64,000 nt of DNA from Paraburkholderia sacchari. GTDB lineage: Bacteria > Pseudomonadota > Gammaproteobacteria > Burkholderiales > Burkholderiaceae. Where the stretch lies: contig NZ_JTDB02000011.1 of the NCBI RefSeq assembly GCF_000785435.2, forward strand, positions 91,046 to 155,045, in the 5' to 3' direction. Below, in pieces: positions 29,626-38,985 of the stretch; the first letter of the stretch is position 1, and each line of letters opens with the position of its first letter. The notes beneath the pieces were generated by a model that did no database searches, was not told the DNA's origin, and saw nothing but the letters and a program-made list of their open reading frames with translations. The translations under genes and the position numbers were made by a program.

Positions 29626-30351
29626 TCAGGCCGGCGCGTACAAAGACGAATCGGCAAATCCTTCTGCGGCCAGCACACGTCCGACCAGAATCAGGGCAGT
29701 ACGCTCGATATCGGTCTGCTGCACCTTGCCGACGATATCGGCCAGGGTGCCCGTCACGCGTTCCTCGTCCGGCCAACTCGCGCGGTAAACAACGGCAATC
29801 GGGCAATCACTGCCGTAGTGCGGCAGCAATTCCGCGACGATTTTCGCGAGGTGCCGGACACCCAGATGGATCGCCATGGTGGACCGATGCCGGGCCAGAT
29901 CGGCCAGACCCTCGCCCTCGGGCATCGCGGTCTTCGTCGCGTAGCGGGTCAGAATCAGCGTCTGCGATACGCCCGGCAGCGTCAGTTCGCAGCCGAGCGT
30001 CGCCGCGCAGGCCGCCGTTGCCGTTACCCCCGGCACGATCTCATAGGGGATGCCCAGCGCCCGGATACGGCGCATCTGCTCGCCGATAGCGCCATAAAGC
30101 GATGGGTCGCCGGAATGCACGCGCGCGACGTCTTGCCCTTTCGCGTGCGCGTCGGCGAGCAACTGAACGATCGCATCGAGATCGAGGTCGGCCGTGTTCA
30201 CGACGAGCCCCGCCTGATGGCCGTCCAGTACCGCGTCCGGAACGAGCGAGCCCGCATAGAGAATCACGGGACAGCTGCGGATCAGGCGCTGGCCCTTGAC
30301 CGTTACAAGTTCAGGATCGCCGGGTCCTGCGCCGATAAAGTAAACCGTCAT
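29626..30351 (-). CDS. cobM: Precorrin-4 C11-methyltransferase
   Basis: This 241-aa SAM-dependent methyltransferase of the CobM/CbiF type methylates C-11 of the corrin precursor. It starts TVYFIGAGPGDPELVTVKG, the tetrapyrrole methylase fold. ARVHSGDPSLYGAIGEQMR and VPGVTATAACAATLGCELTL follow. It is the last gene of the minus-strand operon cobL-cbiD-cobK-cobM, 11 bp after cobK. Length is normal. Confidence 0.95.
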   Translation of the reverse strand: MTVYFIGAGPGDPELVTVKGQRLIRSCPVILYAGSLVPDAVLDGHQAGLVVNTADLDLDAIVQLLADAHAKGQDVARVHSGDPSLYGAIGEQMRRIRALGIPYEIVPGVTATAACAATLGCELTLPGVSQTLILTRYATKTAMPEGEGLADLARHRSTMAIHLGVRHLAKIVAELLPHYGSDCPIAVVYRASWPDEERVTGTLADIVGKVQQTDIERTALILVGRVLAAEGFADSSLYAPA

Positions 30352-30362
30352 GCCTCACTCCG

Positions 30363-31121
30363 TCATAAGCCGGGGCGGATGGTACGGACAGTCGCGACGG
30401 TCCGCAACGTCTCTATTTCGGCAAGCAGGACTTCGATCGTGTCGAACGCGCGATCGACCTCGGGCAAAAGCGGGCGTGCCAGCATCACGACCGGCAGCCC
30501 GCGCTCGCGCGCCACCTCCAGTTTCGCCTCGGTCGCCGCGCCGCCGCTGTTCTTGCTGACCACGACATCGATTCCGCCGGCATCGAACAGCGCCCGCTCG
30601 CCCTCATGCGTGAACGGACCGCGCACGCCGATCACCCGCGCCCGGGCGTTACCCGGGTGATCGTCGAGGCAGCGAATCGTCCAGTGTTGATGCGCGGGGA
30701 TCTCGTCGAGATGCAACAGCGGCTCGCGTCCCAGCGTGAACAGCGGGCGCGAAAATCCGGCAAGCTCGCTGCACAGCTCGCTCCATCCGTTCACGAAACG
30801 CCAGTCATCACCGGATTGCGGCTGCCAGGCCGGACGACGCAGCGCCCAGCACGGCACACCCGCAAGCCGGCTCGCACGCGCCCCATTCGCGCTGATACGC
30901 GCCGCGTACGGATGCGTGGCATCGACGATCAGGCCGATGCGCTGATCGTCGACATACCGGGCCAGCCCTTCGGCTCCGCCAAAGCCGCCGACGCGAACCT
31001 CGCACGCGAGATCCTGCGGCACCCTGCCCAATCCGGCCAGGCTGTACACATCGCCCGGCCCGAGCCGCTGTGCGATCTTCAGCGCGTCCCCGGTGCCGCC
31101 CAGCAGCAGAATCCGGGTCAT
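30363..31121 (-). CDS. cobK: Precorrin-6A reductase
   Basis: This 252-aa CobK/CbiJ-family NADPH-dependent reductase acts on the corrin macrocycle after the C-1 methylation step. It starts [16 protein letters not shown], a Rossmann-type motif, and has [14 protein letters not shown] and VVSKNSGG, both typical of the family. Its ATG overlaps the cbiD stop as ATGA, indicating translational coupling. Aerobic-type precorrin-6A and cobalt-precorrin-6A substrates cannot be told apart by sequence alone. Confidence 0.94.
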   Translation of the reverse strand: MTRILLLGGTGDALKIAQRLGPGDVYSLAGLGRVPQDLACEVRVGGFGGAEGLARYVDDQRIGLIVDATHPYAARISANGARASRLAGVPCWALRRPAWQPQSGDDWRFVNGWSELCSELAGFSRPLFTLGREPLLHLDEIPAHQHWTIRCLDDHPGNARARVIGVRGPFTHEGERALFDAGGIDVVVSKNSGGAATEAKLEVARERGLPVVMLARPLLPEVDRAFDTIEVLLAEIETLRTVATVRTIRPGL

Positions 31122-32221
31122 TGCGCGACTCCGACGAAATTCCCGACGCGGTCGATCGCAAACACTTCGACGCTAACGCCGGGCGGCACGATCCCTTGTG
31201 CGACGCGCAGAGCATGGCGGCACACGATATCGCCGAGCGCAATGCCGCGCTGCGTCGCCATCGCCAGCGCCTGCTGGCTCGTATTGGCCGCGCGGATCTC
31301 GTTCTGCAAGGTGTCATCGGCGCCCGATTCCGCCGCCCATTGCGCGAGCAGCGGCAAGTCGATGCTCGAGCTGCGGCTATGCAGGTCGAGATGACCCGCC
31401 GCCAGCTTGCTCAGCTTGCCGAAACCGCCGCACAGGCTCAGCTTCTCGACCGGCGCGCGGCGCAGGTGCTTGAGCACGGCACCGACGAAATCCCCCATCT
31501 CGATCAACGCGATGTCGGGCAGGCCGTAATGCGCGCGCATCGCGTCCTCGCTCGCGTTACCGGTGCAGGCGGCAATATGCCGGTAGCCATTGGCCCTGGC
31601 AACGTCGATGCCCTGATGGATCGACGCAATATAGGCCGAGCACGAAAACGGCCGCACGATGCCGGTCGTACCGAGGATCGATAACCCGCCGATGATGCCC
31701 AGGCGCGGATTCATCGTCTTGAGCGCCAGCGCCTCACCGCCCTCGACGCCGATCGTGACCTCGAAACCGCCCGCGTATCCATATTCGGCCGCGAGGCCCG
31801 CAAGGTGCTCGCACATCATCTGGCGCGGCACCGGATTGATGGCCGGCTCGCCGACCGGCAAGGTCAAACCGGCGCGCGTAACGGTGCCCACGCCGGGGCC
31901 GGCATGAAACCGCACGCCCGGCTCCGCGCTCAATTGCACTCGGGCGAACACGACCGCGCCGTGCGTGACATCGGGATCGTCGCCGGCATCCTTGACCGTT
32001 CCGGCTTCCGCGCCATCCGCCGCATCGCGGCCATTGATGAAGCGGCAGAACGCGAGCGGCATCGGCACATGCTGGCCTTTCGGCAGCACGATCTGGACGA
32101 CATCGGTGCAAAGGCCGCCCAGCAACAGACGCGCAGCCGCCAGCGACGTAGCCGTCGCGCAGCTGCCCGTCGTATAGCCGCTGCGCAGCGGACGCGGCGC
32201 TTCCGGCGTTTCGTCGCGCAT
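31118..32221 (-). CDS. cbiD: CbiD-type (cobalt-)precorrin-5B C1-methyltransferase
   Basis: This 367-aa CbiD-family methyltransferase puts the C-1 methyl on the ring. It begins [20 protein letters not shown] and has [19 protein letters not shown] and [11 protein letters not shown], all characteristic. It starts 2 bp after the cobL stop (TGA CG ATG); the open frame upstream lies within cobL. CbiD is known from the anaerobic pathway, yet the neighbours here are aerobic-type. No CobF is present in the window, so CbiD probably replaces it. Confidence 0.95.
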   Translation of the reverse strand: MRDETPEAPRPLRSGYTTGSCATATSLAAARLLLGGLCTDVVQIVLPKGQHVPMPLAFCRFINGRDAADGAEAGTVKDAGDDPDVTHGAVVFARVQLSAEPGVRFHAGPGVGTVTRAGLTLPVGEPAINPVPRQMMCEHLAGLAAEYGYAGGFEVTIGVEGGEALALKTMNPRLGIIGGLSILGTTGIVRPFSCSAYIASIHQGIDVARANGYRHIAACTGNASEDAMRAHYGLPDIALIEMGDFVGAVLKHLRRAPVEKLSLCGGFGKLSKLAAGHLDLHSRSSSIDLPLLAQWAAESGADDTLQNEIRAANTSQQALAMATQRGIALGDIVCRHALRVAQGIVPPGVSVEVFAIDRVGNFVGVAQ

Positions 32222-32223
32222 CG

Positions 32224-33474
32224 TCACGGCTGTGCCTCTGCCGCGGCCCGGGCCGTAGCGGATTTCGTCACGTCCAGCAACGTAATCGGCAAGGCGGCGC
32301 GCCACGTATCGAAACCGCCGAGCGGCTGAGCCTCGCTCAGCGCAACGCGCGTCAGCGTGCCGCCATGGCGGTTGCGCCAGTCGATCAGCACCGCCTCGCC
32401 CTGGAGCGTGACGGCATTGGCCACCAGCCGGCCGCCATCGCGCAGCGTCGCCCAGCACGCATCGAGCACCCCCGGTACGGTCACGCCACCGCCGATGAAC
32501 ACCGCATCGGGAGCCGGCAGTCCCGCCAGCGCATCGGGCGCCCGGCCCGCCACCAGTTGCAGATCCGGCACACCGAGCGCGTCGCGGTTGTGTGAAATGA
32601 AAGCCTGCCTGCGCGCATCCGACTCGATCGCGATGGCACGGCACGCCGGATGCGCCCGCATCCATTCGATGCCGATCGATCCGCACCCTGCCCCAACATC
32701 CCACAGCAAGGCGCCGGGAAATGGAGCAAGGCGCGCAAGCGTGATCGCGCGCACATCGCGCTTGGTCAACTGGCCGTCGTGCTGGAAAGCATCGTCCGGC
32801 AGGCCATGTGTCAGCGGCAGCGACCGGCCCCCTTGCCCCCCTGGCGTAGGGCAAGCGTGACAGGTCAGCGCCACGATGTTCAGCGCGCCGATCGACGTGT
32901 CCTGCCATGCGTCTGCGCGCAGATGCAGGCGCTTCTCGCGCGGTCCACCGAGATTTTCGAAGACCGCCATTTCGGTCGCGCCGAATCCGCGCTCGTTCAG
33001 CAGTCCAGCGATCGCGGACGGCGTTGCGCTGTCCCGGCTCAGCACCAGCACGCGCGCGCCCTCACGCAAATGCGCATTCAGCACGGCGATGGGCCGGTTC
33101 ACGAGAGAAACTGTCTCGACATCCTGCAACGGCCAGCCAAGACGCGCCGCCGCGAGCGATAACGAAGACGGGCTGGAAATCACGCGCATCTGATCAGGCG
33201 GGACAACACGCGCAAGCGTGGCCCCCACGCCGAACATCATCGGATCGCCGCTTGCCAGCACGCAGACCGGCGTGCCGCGATGCGACTCGATGCTGCCGAT
33301 ATCGAACGGTTTCGGCCACGCTTGCCGGCGTGCGCGAATCCGCGCGGGCAGCATGGCCAGATGCCGTTCGCCGCCGATGACAACCCCGGCATCCAGCAAC
33401 GCTCGCCGGGCCGCACGCCCCAAACCCGCGAAACCGTCCTCGCCGATGCCCACAATCGTCAGCCAGCAACCCAT
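32224..33474 (-). CDS. cobL: Precorrin-6Y C5,15-methyltransferase (decarboxylating)
   Basis: This 416-aa two-domain enzyme is a CbiE-CbiT fusion. The N-terminal tetrapyrrole methylase ([16 protein letters not shown]) methylates C-5. The C-terminal Rossmann domain ([18 protein letters not shown], near residue 240) methylates C-15 with acetate decarboxylation. ATG 33474 is preceded by GGGAG; an in-frame ATG at 33492 is possible. It is the first gene of the minus-strand operon and diverges from cobG across a cobalamin riboswitch. Confidence 0.94.
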   Translation of the reverse strand: MGCWLTIVGIGEDGFAGLGRAARRALLDAGVVIGGERHLAMLPARIRARRQAWPKPFDIGSIESHRGTPVCVLASGDPMMFGVGATLARVVPPDQMRVISSPSSLSLAAARLGWPLQDVETVSLVNRPIAVLNAHLREGARVLVLSRDSATPSAIAGLLNERGFGATEMAVFENLGGPREKRLHLRADAWQDTSIGALNIVALTCHACPTPGGQGGRSLPLTHGLPDDAFQHDGQLTKRDVRAITLARLAPFPGALLWDVGAGCGSIGIEWMRAHPACRAIAIESDARRQAFISHNRDALGVPDLQLVAGRAPDALAGLPAPDAVFIGGGVTVPGVLDACWATLRDGGRLVANAVTLQGEAVLIDWRNRHGGTLTRVALSEAQPLGGFDTWRAALPITLLDVTKSATARAAAEAQP

Positions 33475-33539
33475 CACACTCCCGTTCGTCATCCGCTATC
33501 CGTGACACCTGCGCGTTTCGAGGCCGTCCTGAAAAAAGG

Positions 33540-33545
33540 CATAAT
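33540..33545 (+). promoter_or_regulatory. Candidate -10 element for the cobG riboswitch transcript
   Basis: CATAAT at 33540-33545 lies about 9 bp before the 5' edge of the riboswitch on the same strand, the right distance for a -10 box. The -35 region is weak (TTTCGA-like around 33516). Spacing and position are the only support. Confidence 0.35.
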
Positions 33546-33553
33546 ACCGCTTT

Positions 33554-33704
33554 GCCGGTGCCCTTCGGGGCTTCAAGGGAACACAGTTGAAGCTGTGGCT
33601 GCCCCCGCAACTGTAAGCAGCGAGTCCACACCCCCAGGGTGCCACTGGAGAACCGGGAAGGCCGGTGCGGACGACGACCTGCGAGCCAGGAGACCTGCCG
33701 GCCC
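33554..33704 (+). ncRNA. Cobalamin riboswitch upstream of cobG
   Basis: The conserved blocks of the long cobalamin riboswitch appear in order on the + strand. They are GTGCCCTTCGGGGCTTCAA, GGGAACACAGTTGAAGC, CCCCGCAACTGTAAGC, GCCACTGG, CGGGAAGG and the B12 box GAGCCAGGAGACCTGCC. Adenosylcobalamin binding would switch off the genes downstream, cobG-cobH-cobI-cobJ. About 100 bases separate it from the cobG start. Confidence 0.95.
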
Positions 33705-33802
33705 ATCGATCGTGCAAGCCCTCACCGGGCGGGGTGTACCGGTGCGCGTTCTCTCCCTGTCGAGACAACGTGGCAGTCGTACGACGCCAACTTCGTTGAA
33801 CC

Positions 33803-35218
33803 TTGAGCCACGTTTCACTGCCTTCGTTACGGCCATCGGCCTGCCCTGCGTTGTCGCGCATCGTCGCTGCGCGCGACGGCGGGCTGTGTCGCGTCAAGCT
33901 GCCTGGCGGCGTGCTGCACGCGGCGCAGGCGCTCGCCATCGCCGATGCAGCCGAGGCGCATGCGTCGGGAATCGTCGAGCTGACGAATCGCGCCAACCTG
34001 CAATTGCGCGGCGTGAAATCGGGGCATGAAGCCGAACTGAGCCGGCGACTGCGCGATGCAGGCCTCGGGCCGCAAATTCCGGCCGCGCAGGCCGCATGGC
34101 AGGCAACGGTAGCCGACGACGTGCGCAATCTGCTGCTGAGCCCAGGCGCCGGCATCGACGAATACGCCTTGTGCGACACGCAACCGCTCGCACGGGAGAT
34201 CCTTGTCCTGCTGCAAAGCGAGCCGCGTCTTGCTGCGCTGTCCCCCAAGTTTTGCTTGCTGCTGGACGGCGGCGAGCGTCTCGCCGCGCTCGATCATCCG
34301 CATGATCTCTGGTTCGCTGCAATGGAAGCGAAAGCCGATGACGAACCGTGGTTCGCCATCGGCCTTGCGGGGCAGCCGACTGCGCTGCAGGACACTGCAG
34401 CAAACCCCGCACTGGCTGCGGTTCGCGCGCGCGATCTCCCCGCCATGATCATGGCGCTGCTGCACACGTTTCTCGACGTCGCCGCGCCCGACGAGAACCG
34501 CATGCGCGACCTTCTGCGCCGGCTGTCCGGTGCGGACATCGTGACCCGCGCCGCCACCCGCGCAGCCATCGAACTGCGATGCGATTCCACGATTTGCGCA
34601 TGGCGTCGCGCCCCCGCCGACCCCGGCCGCCGATTCGGCGCCTGGCGGCAACGCGATGCCCGCCTGTGGCATGTCGGCGGCCAGCCGCCGCTGGGCCGTA
34701 TCGATACGCACGGTCTGCGCGCCCTCCCGATGCTTGCAGAGGAATACGGCAACGGCACGTTCAGGTTGACGCCATGGCAAAGCGTGCTGATACCCGATGT
34801 GCCAGCCGCTGCTGTCGCGGATGCCAAACAGCGCCTCGCATCGCTCGGCTTCCTGCTCGATGCTCAGGCGCCGCTCGCGCGGCTCATCGCATGCGCGGGC
34901 TCGACAGGCTGCACGAAAGGGCTCGCCGACACCAAGCGCGACGCGCTCGATCTCGCGCAACGGCTACCCGATGGCGTCGACGTTCATCTGAGCGGCTGCC
35001 CGCGTTCGTGCGCGGCGGCGCACTGTGCGCCGTACACGCTGCTGGCCGTCGAAGCGGGACGTTATGACCTCTATCGCCAGGAGCCGTTGCCTGCCTGCGC
35101 GCCCCTGACCACGTCCGATGTCGCCGCACGCTTTGGCGTGCGCATCGGCACAAACCTGACCCTCGAAGCGGCCGCCCAACTGCTAGGCGCTGCCGCCCGG
35201 AGCACACTTGATGACTGA
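33803..35218 (+). CDS. cobG: Precorrin-3B synthase
   Basis: This ~471-aa member of the nitrite/sulfite reductase ferredoxin-like family uses O2 to make precorrin-3B in the aerobic cobalamin route. The 4Fe-4S/siroheme-type cysteines are visible in CAGSTGCTKG near residue 371 and SGCPRSCAAAHC near 397. The frame opens at a TTG; an in-frame stop sits just upstream at 33797 and no ATG is available nearby, so the true start is uncertain. It is first in the operon downstream of the riboswitch and overlaps cobH by 8 bp. Confidence 0.9.
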   Translation: MSHVSLPSLRPSACPALSRIVAARDGGLCRVKLPGGVLHAAQALAIADAAEAHASGIVELTNRANLQLRGVKSGHEAELSRRLRDAGLGPQIPAAQAAWQATVADDVRNLLLSPGAGIDEYALCDTQPLAREILVLLQSEPRLAALSPKFCLLLDGGERLAALDHPHDLWFAAMEAKADDEPWFAIGLAGQPTALQDTAANPALAAVRARDLPAMIMALLHTFLDVAAPDENRMRDLLRRLSGADIVTRAATRAAIELRCDSTICAWRRAPADPGRRFGAWRQRDARLWHVGGQPPLGRIDTHGLRALPMLAEEYGNGTFRLTPWQSVLIPDVPAAAVADAKQRLASLGFLLDAQAPLARLIACAGSTGCTKGLADTKRDALDLAQRLPDGVDVHLSGCPRSCAAAHCAPYTLLAVEAGRYDLYRQEPLPACAPLTTSDVAARFGVRIGTNLTLEAAAQLLGAAARSTLDD

Positions 35219-35837
35219 CTACGTTCGCGACGGACAAGCCATCTACCGCCAGTCGTTCGCAACGATACGCGCCGAAGCCGATCTGTCCCGCATCCCGCCC
35301 GACCTTGAAAAACTCGCCGTTCGCGTGATTCACGCGTGCGGGATGGTCGATATCGTCGAGGCATTGCGTTTCTCCGATGGCGCGGGCGCAGCCGGCCGCG
35401 ACGCGCTTGCTGGCGGCGCGCCGATCCTCTGCGATGCGCGCATGGTTGCGGAAGGGGTCACGCGCGCGCGTTTGCCCGCTGCCAACGACGTGGTGTGCAC
35501 GCTCGGCGACCCCGCCGTGCCGCAGCTCGCGCGCACGATCGGCAACACGCGCTCGGCGGCGGCGCTCGAACTCTGGCGTTCGAAGCTCAAAGGCAGCGTC
35601 GTCGCAATCGGCAACGCACCCACCGCCCTGTTCCACCTGCTCGACATGCTCGACGCCGGCGCGCCGCGCCCGGCGCTGATCCTCGGCTTTCCCGTGGGAT
35701 TCGTCGGTGCGGCGGAATCGAAGGCCGCGCTCGCCGCCAACAGCCGCGGCGTCCCCTACGTGATCGTCGAAGGCCGGCGCGGCGGCAGCGCCATGGCCGC
35801 CGCCGCCGTCAACGCCCTGGCATCGGAAATCGAATGA
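35211..35837 (+). CDS. cobH: Precorrin-8X methylmutase
   Basis: This 208-aa CobH/CbiC enzyme moves a methyl from C-11 to C-12, forming hydrogenobyrinate. The proposed catalytic His is in [10 protein letters not shown] near residue 42. Other family stretches are [10 protein letters not shown] and [16 protein letters not shown]. The start lies inside the end of cobG and the stop overlaps the cobI start (ATGA), so the three genes are translationally linked. Confidence 0.95.
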   Translation: MTDYVRDGQAIYRQSFATIRAEADLSRIPPDLEKLAVRVIHACGMVDIVEALRFSDGAGAAGRDALAGGAPILCDARMVAEGVTRARLPAANDVVCTLGDPAVPQLARTIGNTRSAAALELWRSKLKGSVVAIGNAPTALFHLLDMLDAGAPRPALILGFPVGFVGAAESKAALAANSRGVPYVIVEGRRGGSAMAAAAVNALASEIE

Positions 35838-36568
35838 TGAACAACCGTGGGCAACTCTTTGGCATCGGCGTCGGGCCCGGCGATCCGGAACTGCTGACGC
35901 TCAAGGCACTCCGTCTGCTCAAGGCGGCGCCTGTCGTCGCCTACTTCGTGGCCAAGGGCAAGAAAGGCAACGCGTTCAGCATCGTCGAATCGCACCTCGA
36001 CGGCGTGCAAATCCGGCTGCCGCTCGTCTATCCGGTCACAACCGAGGCACTGGAGCCGCCGTTGTCGTACGAGACGATCATCGCCGACTTCTACGATACG
36101 GCGGCAGCCGTGATCGGCGAGCACCTGGATGCGGGCCGCGACGTAGCCGTCGTATGCGAAGGCGATCCGTTCTTCTACGGTTCTTACATGTACCTGCACG
36201 ACCGGCTGGCCGGCCAGTTTCGCGTCGAAGTCGTGCCTGGCGTCTGCTCCATGCTTGGCGGAACCGCGGTGCTCGGCACGCCGCTCGTCTATCGCAACCA
36301 GAGCCTCGCCATCCTCTCAGGCGTCATGTCCGAGGACGAACTGCGCAGCAAGCTCGCGCAAACCGACGCCGCCGTGATCATGAAGCTCGGCCGCAACTTC
36401 GCCAAAGTCCGCCGCGTGCTCGATGAGCTGGGGCTCGCGAGCCGCGCACTGTACGTCGAGCGCGCCACCATGCCGAACCAGCGGATCGTGCCGCTGGCGC
36501 TTGTCGACCCGATGGCTTCGCCGTACTTCTCGCTACTCGTTGTGCCGGGGCAGAAATGGCAGGGATGA
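35834..36568 (+). CDS. cobI: Precorrin-2 C20-methyltransferase
   Basis: This 244-aa SAM-dependent CobI/CbiL methyltransferase adds the C-20 methyl to precorrin-2. It begins [20 protein letters not shown] and has [19 protein letters not shown] and [22 protein letters not shown] 35834 overlaps the cobH stop. A second ATG follows immediately at 35837. The open frame further upstream lies inside cobH. Confidence 0.95.
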   Translation: MMNNRGQLFGIGVGPGDPELLTLKALRLLKAAPVVAYFVAKGKKGNAFSIVESHLDGVQIRLPLVYPVTTEALEPPLSYETIIADFYDTAAAVIGEHLDAGRDVAVVCEGDPFFYGSYMYLHDRLAGQFRVEVVPGVCSMLGGTAVLGTPLVYRNQSLAILSGVMSEDELRSKLAQTDAAVIMKLGRNFAKVRRVLDELGLASRALYVERATMPNQRIVPLALVDPMASPYFSLLVVPGQKWQG

Positions 36569-38268
36569 ATACCACGCCGCCCGTACTCGTCGTGCTCGGG
36601 CGCAGCGCATTGCCGGTGGCACGACGCATCAAGAATGCGTGCCCCGGCGCGTCGATCCACGGGCTGCTGCCGCGAGTCGAAGGCGAAGCCGATATCGCCT
36701 TCACGCAACTGGGCGAACATCTACAGACGCTCTATGCGCAAGGCGTGCCGATCATCGCGCTCTGTGCGGCTGGCATCGTGATCCGCTGCCTCGCGCCGAT
36801 GCTCGCCAACAAGGGCGCCGAGCCGCCCGTGCTGGCCGTGGCCGAGGACGGCAGCGCGGTCGTCCCCCTGCTCGGCGGACTGGCGGGCGTCAACACGCTG
36901 GCCCGCAAGATCGCGCAGGCGCTCGACGTGGCGCCTGCCATCACGACGAGCGGCGAATTGCGATTCGGCACCTGTCTGCTCGATCCGCCGGAGGGCTATG
37001 TGCTCGCCGATCTCGATCAGGGCAAGCATTTCGTGTCCGATCTGCTTGCTGGCGAAGGCGTGCGTATCGAGGGCGCTGCGCCGTGGCTGGACGACGCGCC
37101 GATTCCCAAAGACGAGCGGGCCGCGCTCACGATCCGGGTCACGCCGCGCGCGACAGAAAGCAGGCGCGGCGAACTCGTCATCCATCCGCGCAGCGTTGTG
37201 GCTTGCGTGCCGGAAACGGAAACGCAAGCGTGCAGCGCGGCCGCCATTGCCGAAGCCATGGCGGCGCATGGGCTGGCGCCGGATGCGCTCGCGGCACTGC
37301 TGGCTCCTGCTTCACGGATGGGCGACCCGTTGCTGGAAGCGGCGGCGTCATCGCTCAGCATTCCTCTTCGATTCGCCGATGGCGTTCCGAACGTTGCCCA
37401 CATGCTGGCGGACTCGACGACCCCGCGATACGAGATCCGTGCTCATGCCAGCGGCGTGACGCTCGCGGTCGCTCCCATGCCTGTCGCCCCCTCGCGAATC
37501 GGCCGTTGCCGGGGCCGTCTGAGCGTGGTCGGGCTTGGGCCCGGCAGCGCAGGGCTCATGGCCCCCGACGCGCGCGCGGCGCTGGATGCTGCGACCGATA
37601 TCCTCGGCTATGAAACCTACGTGAAGATGGCCGGCCCGTTTCGCGACGAGCAACGCCTGCACTGCACCGACAACCGGGAGGAACTGCTGCGTGCGCGCCA
37701 CGCGTTCGAACTGGCCTGCGAAGGCAGGCAGGTTGTCGTGGTGTCGTCGGGGGACCCGGGCGTGTTCGCGATGGCCGCAGCCGTCTTCGAAGCACTCGAC
37801 ACGAGCAGCGATGCGCGCTGGAAAACCGTCGATCTGCGCATCGTCCCGGGCATCTCCGCCGCGATGGCCACTGCGGCCAAGGCAGGCGCGCCGCTTGGAC
37901 ACGACTTTTGCGTGCTGTCGCTGTCCGACAATTTGAAGCCGTGGAGCATCATCGAAAGCCGCCTGCGCCACGCGGCCGAAGCGGATCTCGTGATGGCGCT
38001 CTACAACCCGATATCGCGAGCCAGACCGTGGCAGCTCGACCGGGCCCTCGAGATCGTGCGTGAGCAGCGCTCGCCCGCCACCCGCGTCGTGCTTGGCCGG
38101 GACATTGGCCGTCCCGGCGAAGCGCTGACCACGACGACGCTTGGCGAGCTGCAATCCGCACAGGTGGACATGCGGACGATGGTCATCGTCGGTTCGTCCA
38201 CGACACGCGGCATTGCGGGCGGAGCTAACGGGGAATGGATCTACACGCCGCGATGGTATGAAGCGTGA
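36556..38268 (+). CDS. cobJ: CbiG-CobJ fusion (precorrin-3B C17-methyltransferase)
   Basis: This 570-aa bifunctional protein has two parts. Residues ~1-300 are CbiG-like, with the N-terminal [20 protein letters not shown] and [15 protein letters not shown]. Residues ~320-560 are a CobJ/CbiH tetrapyrrole methylase, starting [18 protein letters not shown], with [20 protein letters not shown] and [14 protein letters not shown]. CobJ performs ring contraction and C-17 methylation. The CbiG C-terminal subdomain (around 205-290) looks degenerate. The start overlaps cobI; ATG 36565 is an alternative. Confidence 0.93.
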   Translation: MAGMNTTPPVLVVLGRSALPVARRIKNACPGASIHGLLPRVEGEADIAFTQLGEHLQTLYAQGVPIIALCAAGIVIRCLAPMLANKGAEPPVLAVAEDGSAVVPLLGGLAGVNTLARKIAQALDVAPAITTSGELRFGTCLLDPPEGYVLADLDQGKHFVSDLLAGEGVRIEGAAPWLDDAPIPKDERAALTIRVTPRATESRRGELVIHPRSVVACVPETETQACSAAAIAEAMAAHGLAPDALAALLAPASRMGDPLLEAAASSLSIPLRFADGVPNVAHMLADSTTPRYEIRAHASGVTLAVAPMPVAPSRIGRCRGRLSVVGLGPGSAGLMAPDARAALDAATDILGYETYVKMAGPFRDEQRLHCTDNREELLRARHAFELACEGRQVVVVSSGDPGVFAMAAAVFEALDTSSDARWKTVDLRIVPGISAAMATAAKAGAPLGHDFCVLSLSDNLKPWSIIESRLRHAAEADLVMALYNPISRARPWQLDRALEIVREQRSPATRVVLGRDIGRPGEALTTTTLGELQSAQVDMRTMVIVGSSTTRGIAGGANGEWIYTPRWYEA

Positions 38269-38289
38269 GGAATGCGCACACGCGCACGC

Positions 38290-38940
38290 TCATGAAATGA
38301 CCACCAGGTCCTCCGGCAGCAGGTAGTCCGCACCCCATGCGCGGGCGAGTTGCAGACCTCGCCCCGCCGCTCCCTGAGCGCAGTCGATCACCACCACCCG
38401 ATCCGCAGCCGGCGGTCTGGCGGGCTGTTCCCGGGTGCGTGCGTCGCTCACTACCCATAACACCCGTTGCTGAGATGGCTTGCGCCGCTTCGCACGCGCC
38501 AGCAGACCCGCGGCCGTCGCAACGCCGAGCGCGAATGGCGTGCCGCCGCCCCCGCCCACCGGCTGTATCCAGCGCTCGTTCCACCAGCGCGGGACGGCGG
38601 GCCCGAAGCGCACATCGGCGCGCCCTCCGCCGAATGAAATCAGCGAGACCTCTTCGCGCCCGGCCGCGGCACGATCGAAGCATGCCAAGAGCAGTCCTTT
38701 GGCGCGTGCGAGACGCCCGCCGCCGAGCATCGACGCCGAACAGTCGAGCAGGAAGCAATGCAGCGTGCCATCCGCCGACTCGTGGCGCACGAAGCGCAGA
38801 TGATCCGCATGCAGCGGCGAGCGCCCCTTGCGGGCGAGCGTCGCTGGCCATGCAATGCGCTGTCCGCGCGCGCCTGGCTCACGTGGCTCACCAGGCGCTG
38901 CGCGGCGCGCGGCCGCGTGCGTGCCGGGAAGGCCTGGCAT
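38290..38940 (-). CDS. VWA-domain protein, putative cobaltochelatase ChlD/CobT-like subunit
   Basis: This 216-aa von Willebrand factor A domain protein has the MIDAS metal site: DCSASM near residue 66, Thr in GGGGGTPFALG near 132, and SDAR near 164. Such subunits pair with a ChlI-type AAA+ ATPase and the large CobN subunit to insert cobalt. Here it follows the ChlI-like gene by 44 bp on the same strand. The N-terminal ~40 residues are Arg/Ala-rich and may be a linker remnant. The start codon lies in a hairpin arm. Confidence 0.85.
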   Translation of the reverse strand: MPGLPGTHAAARRAAPGEPREPGARGQRIAWPATLARKGRSPLHADHLRFVRHESADGTLHCFLLDCSASMLGGGRLARAKGLLLACFDRAAAGREEVSLISFGGGRADVRFGPAVPRWWNERWIQPVGGGGGTPFALGVATAAGLLARAKRRKPSQQRVLWVVSDARTREQPARPPAADRVVVIDCAQGAAGRGLQLARAWGADYLLPEDLVVIS

Positions 38941-38985
38941 CCATCGGAACCCGCTGGAATCAGCGGTGGCGCCCTTCCGATGGAT
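38939..38985 (-). promoter_or_regulatory. Hairpin joining the ATPase stop codon to the VWA start codon
   Basis: A perfect 11-bp inverted repeat, ATCCATCGGAA (38939-38949) and TTCCGATGGAT (38975-38985), encloses a smaller inverted repeat (CCGCTG/CAGCGG). On the minus strand the 5' arm starts at the ATPase stop codon and the 3' arm contains the first bases of the VWA start codon. This is a likely translational-coupling structure. The + strand also shows seven T after the stem, so a + strand terminator is an alternative. Confidence 0.6.
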
